In this document: positions 24,992 through 33,675 of the stretch, in pieces
Position numbering within the stretch: position 1 is the first letter of the stretch
Layout: the number at the start of each line of letters is the position of its first letter
Assembly (NCBI RefSeq): GCF_029338195.1
Contig: NZ_CP119779.1
Span: forward strand, 186,001-250,000
Direction: 5' to 3'
DNA: 64,000 nt
From: Haloarcula litorea
GTDB lineage: Archaea; Halobacteriota; Halobacteria; Halobacteriales; Haloarculaceae
Translations under genes and position numbers: made by a program
Notes under the pieces: generated by a model
Seen by the model: the letters and a program-made list of their open reading frames with translations, nothing else
Database searches by the model: none
What the model was told of the DNA's origin: nothing

Positions 24992-25736
24992 ACCGACGAG
25001 GTCGCGGGGAGTGAGCGAGGTCCTCGGATACGTGCTCGTGTTCAGCCTGGTCGTCTCGACGGTCGCCGTCGTCTCGGTCAGCGGGCTCGATACGCTGGAC
25101 GACGTGAAACGGGACGAGCAACTCGACAACGCCGAGCGGGCCTTCGACATCCTCGCCGACAACGTCGCCGACGTCTACAGGCGAGGTGCTCCGAGTCGCG
25201 GAACCGAGGTGAGCGTCGGCGAGGCGACGGTGTTCACCGGGACGGAGACGACAGTGAACGTGACCGTCGACGGGACCTACGTCCTGAACAGGACCGCAAC
25301 GCCGATCGTCTACCGCAACGAGCGGGACCAGCGGCTGGTGTACAGTATGGGGGCGGTCTTCAGGACGAACCCTGACTCCGGGCTCCTCATTCGACAGCCG
25401 CCACACGTGGTGCGAGACGGACGCCTCCTGCTCAACATAGTCGTCCTCCGCGCATCGAATCAGACCAGCGTCGGCGGGTCGACCGCGCTCGTCCGGACGC
25501 TCAACGACGGGTCCGCCGTCCGGTACAGCGACACCGGCGGTGCGACGAGCAACGTCTCCGTTAGGATCGAGTCCGAGCGCGCGTCGCTCTGGGAGGACTA
25601 CTTCGACGACCAGGGGTTCGACTGCTCGTCCTCGCCCCCGTCATCGACCGAGATGCGCTGTGAGTACCCGACGAGCGGGTCCGTCGAGCGTGCCTACGTC
25701 GTCAGTCACGACATCCGCGTCGACGTCGAGCGGTAG
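24984..25736 (+). CDS. Pilin-like secreted protein 5
   Basis: 250 residues from ATG 24984. The N-terminus MPEPTRSRGVSEVLGYVLVF matches the haloarchaeal pilin/archaellin-like signal (basic leader, R-G, then V-S-x-V-x-G and a hydrophobic helix). A helical stalk (DDVKRDEQLDNAERAFDILAD) follows and then a beta-rich, N-glycosylation-site-rich domain. Two cysteines near the end (FDCSSS and MRCEYP) may form a disulfide. It overlaps the previous gene and is the last of the plus-strand series, converging on the minus-strand pilin-like gene at 25738. Confidence 0.82.
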   Translation: MPEPTRSRGVSEVLGYVLVFSLVVSTVAVVSVSGLDTLDDVKRDEQLDNAERAFDILADNVADVYRRGAPSRGTEVSVGEATVFTGTETTVNVTVDGTYVLNRTATPIVYRNERDQRLVYSMGAVFRTNPDSGLLIRQPPHVVRDGRLLLNIVVLRASNQTSVGGSTALVRTLNDGSAVRYSDTGGATSNVSVRIESERASLWEDYFDDQGFDCSSSPPSSTEMRCEYPTSGSVERAYVVSHDIRVDVER

Positions 25737-25737
25737 C

Positions 25738-27162
25738 TCAGGCGTCGGTCACGTTCACGTCGTTGACCGAGACGTGGAGGTAGGTGATCTGCGTGTCGCT
25801 GGGGTTCGTCAGGTCGAGGTCGATGTTCTGGACGCTGGGGTCGTAGTCGAAGACGTTCGAGGGGTTCCCGTTGATCTCCATCGTTTCACAGACGAGCCCG
25901 CCCTCGATCCTGCCGTTCCCGTTCTGGTTGCACGACGAGCCCGGCGCCACCAGCAACCCGTAGAATTCCGTATTGCCCTGGAAGTCGACGTCACCGTCGG
26001 AGTGGACGAGCACCTTCAGTTCGCTCGGATCGCCATCGTCCTCGTTCACGAGGTCGCTCCCGCTGAGCTCCATCGAGTGTCTGACGTAAATCGAGACGAC
26101 GTGGTTGCTGCTGACGTCGTCGAGTTCGATGACGTCCGTATTGAACGTCGACCCGCCCGTGTTAATCACGATCGTGACGTTGCCGCCGGGGCTGTCCACT
26201 GTCAGGCTCCCGGGGTCGTTGTCGTAGTAGTATGTTCCCCCGCTGGTGATGGTCGAGGGTTCGGACGTGTCACAGCCGCTGGCCTGACAGTCCGAAACCT
26301 GGTCCTCGATCCGGTCGTCGACCGAGGGGAAGGCAACACCCTGCTCGTTGGGGGTCGGCGGACTACCGGCACCGTTTACGGTCATCCCACCGGGATCGGT
26401 AGTTGCCACGACGTTCTCGAAAGAGGCGTTGAACGGGATCACGAGCTCGGCCGTCACCGTCTCGTTCGGGTGATCGTACGTGACGGTGCCGTCGGTCCGC
26501 TCCTCGAAGTAGTTCCCCCAGGCGCGGTAGTAGTCGCTCTGGACGGTGACGTTGATCTCGCTCCCGTTCAGAGGGTTTCGGAGCGCGTCGTCCCGTGCCG
26601 GATCGGGGAAGTACTGGATGGTGTCGTTGTGCGTTATCGTGGCCCGTCCCTGGATGGTTCCATCCCCGGAGACGGTCACGAGCGGCAGCGTCAGCGTTCT
26701 GCTCCGGTAGTGGAACTCGGGGGGTGAGATCATAACGGCCTCGCCGTCGGCGTCGGTACGCCACACGCCGCCGCCCTGATACGCGATCACCGTCCCATCG
26801 CTGTCGTACACGACCGCCCCGAGCGTGCTGTTCCTGATGGTCGTCACGTTCCCGGTGGCGTTCGTGTACGTGATGTTCATCCACCCGACGTCCCCGCGGA
26901 CCTCGTAGTTCGAGTCCCCAGCGGCCGGTAGGGCGACCTGCTGGACGTTCGACTGGCCGAGAGCGACGAGCGCGGCCTGTGAGTCGAACTGCGTCATCGT
27001 CTTCTCGGTGCGTTCGACGTCTAGCTGGCTCTGGGTGGCAGTGATGGCTTCGGCACCGACGACGACGACGGCGGTCGTCGAAGCAACCACGAGGGCCAGC
27101 ACGAGCACCAGGCCGAGCGGGCCACTCTGTCCCCGATTGGTTACCCGACGATTACCGCGCAT
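25738..27162 (-). CDS. Large pilin-like surface protein 6
   Basis: 474 residues. The leader MRGNRRVTNRGQSG precedes PLGLVLVLALVVASTTAVVV, again a prepilin-like signal, and a stalk helix IDVERTEKTMTQFDSQAALVALG-like region. The mature protein has many N-x-T/S sites, a region with paired cysteines (SDCQASGCDTSEPS), and a C-terminal domain with repeated short strands (GGTYYYDNDPGSLTVDSPGGNVTIVINTGG... VHSDGDVDFQGNTEFYGLLVAPGSSCNQNG) that looks like a parallel beta-helix of the polymer-forming adhesin kind seen in haloarchaea. Probably a pilus tip or adhesin-like subunit. A TATA box 25-32 bases before the ATG shows separate, leaderless transcription. Confidence 0.8.
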   Translation of the reverse strand: MRGNRRVTNRGQSGPLGLVLVLALVVASTTAVVVVGAEAITATQSQLDVERTEKTMTQFDSQAALVALGQSNVQQVALPAAGDSNYEVRGDVGWMNITYTNATGNVTTIRNSTLGAVVYDSDGTVIAYQGGGVWRTDADGEAVMISPPEFHYRSRTLTLPLVTVSGDGTIQGRATITHNDTIQYFPDPARDDALRNPLNGSEINVTVQSDYYRAWGNYFEERTDGTVTYDHPNETVTAELVIPFNASFENVVATTDPGGMTVNGAGSPPTPNEQGVAFPSVDDRIEDQVSDCQASGCDTSEPSTITSGGTYYYDNDPGSLTVDSPGGNVTIVINTGGSTFNTDVIELDDVSSNHVVSIYVRHSMELSGSDLVNEDDGDPSELKVLVHSDGDVDFQGNTEFYGLLVAPGSSCNQNGNGRIEGGLVCETMEINGNPSNVFDYDPSVQNIDLDLTNPSDTQITYLHVSVNDVNVTDA

Positions 27163-27186
27163 ACACACCGGAGTGTCTCCGTGGTC

Positions 27187-27194
27187 ATAAAATA
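27187..27194 (-). promoter_or_regulatory. TATA-like promoter of pilin-like gene 6
   Basis: TATTTTAT on the minus strand, 25-32 bases before the ATG at 27162. The spacing fits a leaderless mRNA and supports the chosen start. Confidence 0.6.
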
Positions 27195-27390
27195 CGCGGC
27201 CAGCCGTCACTGCGTGAGCGCACCCGACCAGATGGAAACGGTTTAGTCGCGCGACCGACGAGTCCCCGTCGGGAACAGCACGACCGCAAATCTGACACGC
27301 TGTGGGCTTCCACAGCTCGGGATTGCGGCCGTGTTCGGCTCACGCCGAGACGCTCGCCTGAGCGGTTCGTGCGGTTCCAACCAGACAACA

Positions 27391-27861
27391 ATGGCACGAA
27401 TGCACACCCGCCGCCGCGGCTCGTCCGACTCGGACAAGCCGGCGGCAGACGAACCCCCGGAGTGGAGCGACGTCGACGAGGACGCCATCGAGGAGCGCGT
27501 CGTCGAACTCGCCGAACAGGGCCACTCGCCCAGCGAGATCGGTCTGAAACTGCGCGACGAGGGCGTCCAGGGCACGCCGATTCCGGACGTCTCCCTGGCG
27601 ACCGGTAAGAAGGTCACCGAGATCCTCGCGGACAACGACGCCGACCCCGACCTCCCTGAGGACCTCCGGAACCTGATGGAGCGGGCCGTCCGGCTGCGCG
27701 AACACATGGACGAGAACCCCAACGACCACCAGAACAAGCGCGCCCTGCAGAACACGCAGTCGAAGATCCGGCGGCTCGTCGACTACTACCGCGGCGACGA
27801 GCTCGACGAGGACTTCACCTACAGCTACGACAAGGCAGTCGAGCTGCTGAACGACGAGTAA
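27391..27861 (+). CDS. rps15: 30S ribosomal protein S15
   Basis: 156 residues, standard for archaeal S15. The start MARMHTRRRGSSDSDKP is the archaeal/eukaryotic form (S13 in eukaryotic naming); the archaeal N-terminal domain contains GHSPSEIGLKLRDEGVQGTPIPD and the core S15 helices end HQNKRALQNTQSKIRRLVDYY. It binds the central domain of 16S rRNA in the small subunit. It opens an operon with a RecJ-like gene, pcc1 and S3Ae, a gene order kept in many haloarchaea. The start is preceded by about 180 bases of gap from the divergent pilin-like gene. Confidence 0.97.
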   Translation: MARMHTRRRGSSDSDKPAADEPPEWSDVDEDAIEERVVELAEQGHSPSEIGLKLRDEGVQGTPIPDVSLATGKKVTEILADNDADPDLPEDLRNLMERAVRLREHMDENPNDHQNKRALQNTQSKIRRLVDYYRGDELDEDFTYSYDKAVELLNDE

Positions 27862-27862
27862 G

Positions 27863-28981
27863 ATGTCGACGACCGGTCGGGACCAAGCGCCAGCCGCCGC
27901 CGCCAGCGACGCCGCCGCGGCGCTGGACGCGGCCGCCTTCGTGCGGCTCGTCAGCGACGCGACCGGCGCGGCGCTGGCCGCGACGGGCGTGCTGGCGCGG
28001 GCGCTCGACGACGCCGGGACGCCGTTCCAGGCGAGCGTCGCCGCGCCCTTCGCTGATCCCGACCGGACGACGGAGGCCGACGCCACGGTGGCCCTCGGTC
28101 GCCCGCACCCGGCCGCCGACTACGCGCTGTGTGACCGGCCGGCCGCGGCCGCGTTCGAGACCGTCCGCGAACTCGGCGCGTCGCCCGACGCGACGCTCGC
28201 GCTCGCGGGCACCGTCGCCGCCGGCGACGTCGACGGCAGCGTCGCCGAGGCCGCCGAGCAGGCCGGCCTGGAGCGTCGCCCCGGCGTCGCGGTCCCGGTC
28301 GCCGATCTCGCGGACGGGCTCGCCCACTCGACGCTGCTCTCGGCACCGTTCTCCGGTACCGAGGCGCAGGTCCGGGCCGCGCTGTCCGACCTCGACCTGC
28401 CGAGCGAACTGGACGACGACGCCCGCAGACGGGTCGCGTCGCTGGTCGCGCTCGCGGTCACGGGCACGGACACCGCGCCGCCGCGTGCCGCCGCCGCCGT
28501 CGAGCGGGCGCTCCGGCCATACGCCGGCGGCCCCTTCGAGACGGTCGGCGGCTACGCCGACGTCCTCGACGCCGTCGCCCGCGAGCGCCCGGGCGTCGGC
28601 ATCGCGCTCGCGCTCGGTCACGAGAGCGTCCGCGACGAGGCGCTGGACGCCTGGCGGACCCACGGAGGGCGCGCCCACGCCGCCGTCGCGAGCGCGACGA
28701 CGGGCCGGTACGACGGCCTGTTCGTCGCCCGCGGCGACGCGATGCCGGTCGGCACCGCCGCCCGCCTGGTCGCGGACTTCCGCGCGCCCGAGCCCGTGAC
28801 GCTCGTCGTCACGGACGGCGAGGCCGCCGCCCGCGCCGCCGACGGCCGGGACGTGGCCGCGCCGATGCGGACCGCCGCCGAGTCGGTCGACGGTACCGCC
28901 GTCGGCCGCGGGGAGCGCGCCCGCGCTCGCTTCGACGTCTCGACCGCCGACTTCATCACGGCGTTCCGGGAGGCAGTATGA
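27863..28981 (+). CDS. RecJ-like (DHH-superfamily related) protein
   Basis: 372 residues, Ala-rich and acidic. Its place between S15 and Pcc1/S3Ae is the place where haloarchaea carry a gene usually annotated as RecJ-like exonuclease (the RecJ3 position in Haloferax). I see the folded segments of such a protein (LARALDDAGTPFQASVAAPF at the start, a C-terminal DHHA1-like VTLVVTDGEAAARAADGRD), but no DHH or other metal-binding motif, so nuclease activity is doubtful and a structural role, for example in a replication or KEOPS-linked complex, is possible. The stop overlaps the pcc1 start by four bases; its ATG is one base after the S15 stop. Confidence 0.7.
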   Translation: MSTTGRDQAPAAAASDAAAALDAAAFVRLVSDATGAALAATGVLARALDDAGTPFQASVAAPFADPDRTTEADATVALGRPHPAADYALCDRPAAAAFETVRELGASPDATLALAGTVAAGDVDGSVAEAAEQAGLERRPGVAVPVADLADGLAHSTLLSAPFSGTEAQVRAALSDLDLPSELDDDARRRVASLVALAVTGTDTAPPRAAAAVERALRPYAGGPFETVGGYADVLDAVARERPGVGIALALGHESVRDEALDAWRTHGGRAHAAVASATTGRYDGLFVARGDAMPVGTAARLVADFRAPEPVTLVVTDGEAAARAADGRDVAAPMRTAAESVDGTAVGRGERARARFDVSTADFITAFREAV

Positions 28982-29217
28982 GACGAGCGACGCTCCGCAC
29001 CACGCACGGCTCGGCCGACGCCGCCGAGCGGGTCGCAGCCGCGCTCCGGCCGGACAACACCGACGAGATGACCACCCGCGTCGACGGCGACGCGGTGGTC
29101 ACCACCGTCGAGCGCGAGTCCACGGGCGGCCTCCAGTCGACCGTCGACGACTACGTCGTCAACCTCCGGGTCGCAGCACAGCTCGCCGAACGACACGACG
29201 AATCCACGAAACCATGA
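28978..29217 (+). CDS. pcc1: KEOPS complex subunit Pcc1
   Basis: 79 residues, the normal tiny size. Pcc1 is the dimerising subunit of the KEOPS complex, which makes the t6A modification at position 37 of ANN-decoding tRNAs together with Kae1 and Bud32. The sequence has the strand-helix-strand-helix layout of the family with an alternating hydrophobic pattern and the C-terminal helix VDDYVVNLRVAAQLAERH. It overlaps the RecJ-like gene upstream and S3Ae downstream by four bases each, so all four genes should be made together with ribosome parts. Confidence 0.9.
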   Translation: MRRATLRTTHGSADAAERVAAALRPDNTDEMTTRVDGDAVVTTVERESTGGLQSTVDDYVVNLRVAAQLAERHDESTKP

Positions 29218-29858
29218 GTGAACGAAGCGTCTCCAAGCGCAAGCAACAGAAGCGGTGGTACACCGTCCTCGCTCCCGAGCAGTTCGACCGGGAGGAGCTC
29301 GGTGAGACACCGGCAGACGAACCGGACAAGGTGCTCGGTCGCACCATCGAGACAACGCTGGGCGAACTGAACAACGACGCCAGCGAGAACAACACCAAGC
29401 TGACCTTCAAGATCAACGAGGTCGCCAGCGACTCCGCGTACACGGAGTTCGTGAAACACGAGCTGACGCGGGACTACCTGCGCTCGCTCGTCCGCCGCGG
29501 TTCCTCGAAGGTCGAGGCATACATCACCGTGCTGACCACGGACGACTACCGCGTCCAGGTCCAGCCCGTCGCAGTGACGACCAAGAAGGCCGACGCCTCC
29601 CAGGAGAAGGCCATCCGCCGGACGATGATCGACCTCGTCGAGGAGACCGCCCGCGAGCGGACCTTCGCGGAACTCATCGACAGCGTCGTCGAGGGTCGCC
29701 TCTCCTCCGCCATCTACGGCGAGGCCAAGGAGATCTACCCGCTTCGCCGCGTCGAGATCCAGAAGGCCACGCTCGAAGCGCGGCCCGAAGAGGTCGCCGC
29801 CGAGGAAGAGGCCTCGGTCGACGTCGACGAAGAGGACGTCGAGGTCGACGAGGCGTAA
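29214..29858 (+). CDS. rps3ae: 30S ribosomal protein S3Ae (eS1)
   Basis: 214 residues, matching archaeal S3Ae/eS1. The N-terminus MSERSVSKRKQQKRWYTVLAP is the rRNA-contacting basic segment, followed by the family core (TLGELNNDASENNTKLTFK, RDYLRSLVRRGSSKVEA) and an acidic haloarchaeal tail (EEASVDVDEEDVEVDEA). It is a small-subunit protein near the platform and mRNA exit. Fourth gene of the S15 operon; ATGA overlap with pcc1. Confidence 0.96.
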   Translation: MSERSVSKRKQQKRWYTVLAPEQFDREELGETPADEPDKVLGRTIETTLGELNNDASENNTKLTFKINEVASDSAYTEFVKHELTRDYLRSLVRRGSSKVEAYITVLTTDDYRVQVQPVAVTTKKADASQEKAIRRTMIDLVEETARERTFAELIDSVVEGRLSSAIYGEAKEIYPLRRVEIQKATLEARPEEVAAEEEASVDVDEEDVEVDEA

Positions 29859-29879
29859 CCGCGGTCGACTCTCGGACGA

Positions 29880-30317
29880 CTATTCTTCCGCCGTCGCCGG
29901 GTCGTCAGTGACGACCACGGTGCCGACCATCCCGCCGCGCTCGTGGGGGATACAGAAGTACGGATACTCGCCGCGGACCTCGAAGGTGTGGCTGTAGGCC
30001 TGGCCCTCGAACAGCGTCCCGTCCGTGCTGTTGCCCCACGCCTCGCGGGCGGCCTGCTCCCCGTCGAACTCGCCGGAGGCGAAGTAGTCCGCCCCCTCGG
30101 GGAGCCCGTCCTCGTAGGCGGTGACGGTGTGGCCCTGCTTGCTCGTGTTGAGCCACGTGACGGTCGTCCCCGGAGCCACCTCGAGAGTCTGGGGCCGGAA
30201 CACCTTCGCGCCCATCCCCACGTCGTAGTCGGTGCTGGCCGCGCGACCGCCGAGACAGCCGGCGAGACCCAGCACCCCGCTCGCCCCGACTCCCCGGAGG
30301 AAGGTCCGTCGGTCCAT
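29880..30317 (-). CDS. Blue copper (halocyanin/plastocyanin-like) lipoprotein
   Basis: 145 residues. The N-terminus MDRRTFLRGVGASGVLGLAG is a Tat signal followed by a lipobox with Cys21, so the protein is exported folded and lipid-anchored outside. A cupredoxin domain covers about residues 32-140 with the type 1 copper ligands His63 (QGHTVTAY), Cys122, His125 and Met130 (YFCIPHERGGMVG). It should carry electrons between membrane complexes or to a terminal oxidase. The shorter start was chosen because the extra nine upstream residues lack a signal. It follows S3Ae in opposite direction. Confidence 0.93.
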   Translation of the reverse strand: MDRRTFLRGVGASGVLGLAGCLGGRAASTDYDVGMGAKVFRPQTLEVAPGTTVTWLNTSKQGHTVTAYEDGLPEGADYFASGEFDGEQAAREAWGNSTDGTLFEGQAYSHTFEVRGEYPYFCIPHERGGMVGTVVVTDDPATAEE

Positions 30318-30369
30318 AGCCGTCGCTCGGGACTCGACGGACAAAGACGCCTCGGTTACCGACGGGCGG

Positions 30370-31518
30370 CTACTCCCGGAACGTCAGGCCGTCCCGCAGG
30401 TCGCGCGTGTCGGCCAGCAGCGCGTCCCGATCGTCGCCCGTCGCCGTGACGTGCCCCATCTTCCGGAGGTCGTACACCTCCTGCTTGCCGTACCAGTGGA
30501 GGTGGGCCCGGTCGGCGGCGAATACCGCCTCGTCGCCGTACAGCGTCGCCGCCCGTCGCTCGTCGACGTCGCCGAGGACGTTCGCCGAGACGGTCGGGTC
30601 GCGCTGGTCGGTCGTCCCCAGCGGCAGCCCCATCACGGCCCGGACGTGCTGTTCGAACTGCGAGGTGTGACAGCCCTCGATGGTCCAGTGGCCGGAGTTG
30701 TGGGGCCGGGGCGCGATCTCGTTCAGGAGGATCTCGTCGTCGCTCGTCTGGAACAGCTCGATGCCGAACACCCCCCGGCCGTCCATCACGTCGAGCACGT
30801 CGCGGGCGACCTCGCGGGCGCGCTCGCGGACCGCCTCGTCGGCGCGGGCCGGCGCGACGCTCTCCCGGAGGATCTCCTCGCGGTGGATCGTCTCCGTGAC
30901 GGGAAACGTGTCCCGTTCGCCGTCGCCGCGACAGCCCATCACCGCGAGTTCCCGCTCGAAGTCGACCATCTCCTCGACCATCGCCGGGCCGGCCACGGCC
31001 TCGATGGCGGTCTCGACGTCCTCTGGACCCTCGACGGGGACGTTCCCCCGACCGTCGTAGCCGCCGGTGCGGGCCTTCAGCATCGCCGGGTAGCCAAGCT
31101 CCGCGCAGGCCTCGCGAAGCTCGTCGGCCGTCTCGACGGCGCGGAACTCCGGCACCGGGACGCCCGCCTCGGCGAGCCGGCGCTTCTGGACCAGCTTGTC
31201 CTCGATGGTCCGCAGCGTGTCGGGCGAGGGGTGGACCGGCGTCCCCGTCTCCTCGGCGACCCGTTCGAGCGCGTCCGGGTCGGCCAGTTCGATCTCGAAG
31301 GTGAGGACGTCGGCCCGTTCGGCGAGCGCGCGGAAGGTCTCCTCGTCCTCGAAGCCGCCGACGAGCTGGTCGCGGACCACCGGCGCGGCCGGACAGTCCG
31401 GCGTCGGGTCCGCGACGACCAGTTCGACGCCCAGCGGCGCGGCCGCCTCCCCCATCATCCGTCCGAGCTGTCCCCCGCCGACGACGCCCAGCGTCGGCCC
31501 GGGTGACGTGCGTGGCAT
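30370..31518 (-). CDS. purK: N5-carboxyaminoimidazole ribonucleotide synthase PurK
   Basis: 382 residues, usual size. PurK uses ATP and bicarbonate to carboxylate 5-aminoimidazole ribonucleotide for purine synthesis, and PurE then rearranges the product. The N-terminus TLGVVGGGQLGRMM is the characteristic PurK start; ATP-grasp features include PAMLKARTGGYDGRGN, EEMVDFERELAVMG, GVFGIELFQTSDDEILLNEIAPRPHNSGHWTIEG and the C-terminal LHWYGKQEVYDLRKMGH. The partner purE is not adjacent but lies at 45023-45676. Gene is single on the minus strand here. Confidence 0.96.
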   Translation of the reverse strand: MPRTSPGPTLGVVGGGQLGRMMGEAAAPLGVELVVADPTPDCPAAPVVRDQLVGGFEDEETFRALAERADVLTFEIELADPDALERVAEETGTPVHPSPDTLRTIEDKLVQKRRLAEAGVPVPEFRAVETADELREACAELGYPAMLKARTGGYDGRGNVPVEGPEDVETAIEAVAGPAMVEEMVDFERELAVMGCRGDGERDTFPVTETIHREEILRESVAPARADEAVRERAREVARDVLDVMDGRGVFGIELFQTSDDEILLNEIAPRPHNSGHWTIEGCHTSQFEQHVRAVMGLPLGTTDQRDPTVSANVLGDVDERRAATLYGDEAVFAADRAHLHWYGKQEVYDLRKMGHVTATGDDRDALLADTRDLRDGLTFRE

Positions 31519-31637
31519 ACGCCGCGGTTCCCCGCCGCGGCGCTTAAGCGTTCAGTTCTGGGACGAGGGAAGCCGGTGATCAGATACCGGGTCGGCTACC
31601 GTGCCCCCGACAGCCGGTGCGAACGCGGCGGTCGCCG

Positions 31638-33587
31638 TCAGGACCGGTCGGTCGCGTTCCAGCCCTCGCTGGCGTAGGCCTCGTGGATCCAGACGCGGAA
31701 GACGTTCCGGTAGCCGCCGGTGCGGAGGTTGTACTCCCGACTGGCGTAGCCGGCCTGTCGGAGCCGGTCCTCGGGCACCGTCGAGTCGTAGGTCTGGGTG
31801 ACGATCACCGGCGGCTGGTCCTGGCGCGCGCGGAGCGCGAGCCCGGCGGGCTGGTTCGAGCAGTCGGCCTCGACGTCCTGGGCGGCGATGTACCACGGGA
31901 TCGGGAGCGTGTTGTGCCACTGCAGGCAGGTCGGTCGCAGGTCCCAGTAGGCGTCGTCCCACGACTCGCGGTCGTCCTCGACGAACGCCTCCTTGGCGGC
32001 GTAGTTCGACCCCGACTCCCCGTGGTAGACGATCAGGTCCGTCCCGCCCTCGTGGGCGGTGGCGATGCGGTCCAGCTCCGTCAGCGCGGTCCGGGTGGAC
32101 TGGTCGGGCTGGGCGAACTGGACGAGCTCGTTGCTCTCGGCTGTCGTGTTGGTGTAGACGCCGGTCACCAGCACCTGGCCAAGCAGCAGCGCCACGAGCG
32201 CGAAGACGAGCGCCGAGGTGGCGACGCCGGTCACGTCGTCGGCCGACAACGCGTCGAGTCCCCAGCGGAAGACGGCCGCCAGCGCCACGCCGGCGGGGAC
32301 CGACAGCGGGACCACGGCGTGGGTGACGATCCACGGCGCGCCGATGTCGGTCCCGAGCGGGTACCCCCAGATAGAGACGAACCCGGCGTAGAACAGGAAC
32401 GGGACGAGATGTCGGGGCGTGGTGTACCCCAGCCGATCCAGCAGGTAGCCCAGGCCGGCGAAGGCGGTGATCGGAGCCGACGCGAGCACCAGGGCCTTCA
32501 GGAACACCCCGAGGTGGCGCTCGTAGTCGGCGAGCGTCTTCTCCGAGGCGGGGTCGAGCCACTCGCTCCACTGGTCGACGACGCGGTCGACCGTCGCGTC
32601 GACCATCTGCCCGAACAGCGCGGGGTTCGTCACGCCCTCCCAGAACCCGACGGCTCCGGCCGACGGGGGTGCCGGCGGGTGTCGCAGCCCGGCGACGCCC
32701 GCACCCCGCGGCGCGTAGAAGAACAGCGAGACGGCGGCGAAGAGGCCGACAGCGAGCACGACGTGGCCCGCGTAGGCCCCGAGCAGCCACTTCGGGTCCT
32801 CGTTGCGGGCGGTAAAGGAGCGGACGGTGTCGACGACGAGCGCCAGGTCCCCCCTGATCCGGCCGATAACGCGGGCCTTGATCTCGCGTCCGGAGGGGGC
32901 GTCGGTCACGAACAGGACGGCGTCGCGGTAGCCGTTCGGGAGGACGAACACCTTCGCCAGCAACAGGCCCGTCGCGCCGAGCCAGGTCACGACGTAGACC
33001 AGCGCGTTCTCCTTCGAGGCGAAGCCCAGCGCCATCAGCCCCGCGGCCCAGTAGAGGTAGCGAGGCAGGCGCGTGTCGTAGAACCGGACGACCATCCCGA
33101 ACGCGGCGAACATAAACGCCGCCACGAGGACGTCGCTGCGCATGAACCGCGAGTAGTACAGCAGGACGGGGTCCAGCGCGAGCAACAGCGCGACGGCGAC
33201 GGTCTCCGAGCGCCGGAGGTGTCGCCGGAGCAAGAGCACCGACAGCGGGAGCAGTGCGCCGACGACCGCGACCGGGAGCCGCATCGTGAAGTCGGAGGGG
33301 CCGAGGACGGCGAACACCCAGCGGTCGGCGTGCTGGACGAACGGGCCGTGGATGATGTAGCGGTAGGCGAACGACCCCGACTCGCCGTAGTGCCAGGCCC
33401 AGTAGGCGACCCGTCCCTCGTCGAAGTGAGCGACGCGCCGACCCAGCCAGGCGAGCCGCAACACGAGTCCGACGACGGCGACGGCCACCACCAGCTTCAC
33501 CGTCGCGTGCTCGTCGTCGCGGATCCACGACCTGGCGCGACGACGGGCGCGGCGGAGGGCCGGCAACGCATCGCTCGACGTAGCCAT
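31638..33587 (-). CDS. Agl23-type polytopic membrane protein (flippase activity-associated)
   Basis: 649 residues with about 10-13 hydrophobic helices. It looks like the haloarchaeal TIGR03663 family, named flippase activity-associated protein Agl23. The first luminal loop HFDEGRVAYWAW carries Asp56-Glu57, the same place as the catalytic acid in ArnT/PMT-type glycosyltransferases that use lipid-linked sugars; the C-terminal ~200 residues form a soluble extracellular domain (IVYHGESGSNYAAKEAF, SRFM-type helices end before it). Its likely job is in protein N-glycosylation or lipid-sugar transfer at the cell surface, consistent with the heavily sequon-rich pilin genes nearby. Start selected because the longer frame overlaps the ribH promoter. 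Confidence 0.85.
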   Translation of the reverse strand: MATSSDALPALRRARRRARSWIRDDEHATVKLVVAVAVVGLVLRLAWLGRRVAHFDEGRVAYWAWHYGESGSFAYRYIIHGPFVQHADRWVFAVLGPSDFTMRLPVAVVGALLPLSVLLLRRHLRRSETVAVALLLALDPVLLYYSRFMRSDVLVAAFMFAAFGMVVRFYDTRLPRYLYWAAGLMALGFASKENALVYVVTWLGATGLLLAKVFVLPNGYRDAVLFVTDAPSGREIKARVIGRIRGDLALVVDTVRSFTARNEDPKWLLGAYAGHVVLAVGLFAAVSLFFYAPRGAGVAGLRHPPAPPSAGAVGFWEGVTNPALFGQMVDATVDRVVDQWSEWLDPASEKTLADYERHLGVFLKALVLASAPITAFAGLGYLLDRLGYTTPRHLVPFLFYAGFVSIWGYPLGTDIGAPWIVTHAVVPLSVPAGVALAAVFRWGLDALSADDVTGVATSALVFALVALLLGQVLVTGVYTNTTAESNELVQFAQPDQSTRTALTELDRIATAHEGGTDLIVYHGESGSNYAAKEAFVEDDRESWDDAYWDLRPTCLQWHNTLPIPWYIAAQDVEADCSNQPAGLALRARQDQPPVIVTQTYDSTVPEDRLRQAGYASREYNLRTGGYRNVFRVWIHEAYASEGWNATDRS

Positions 33588-33675
33588 GTGGGACGGAAGC
33601 ACAGCGGGGGTTAGAATCCTTCTGGTTCCGCCGCGGAACGGTAGTTCTTTAGGGACGACAGCCACCCACACTCGT

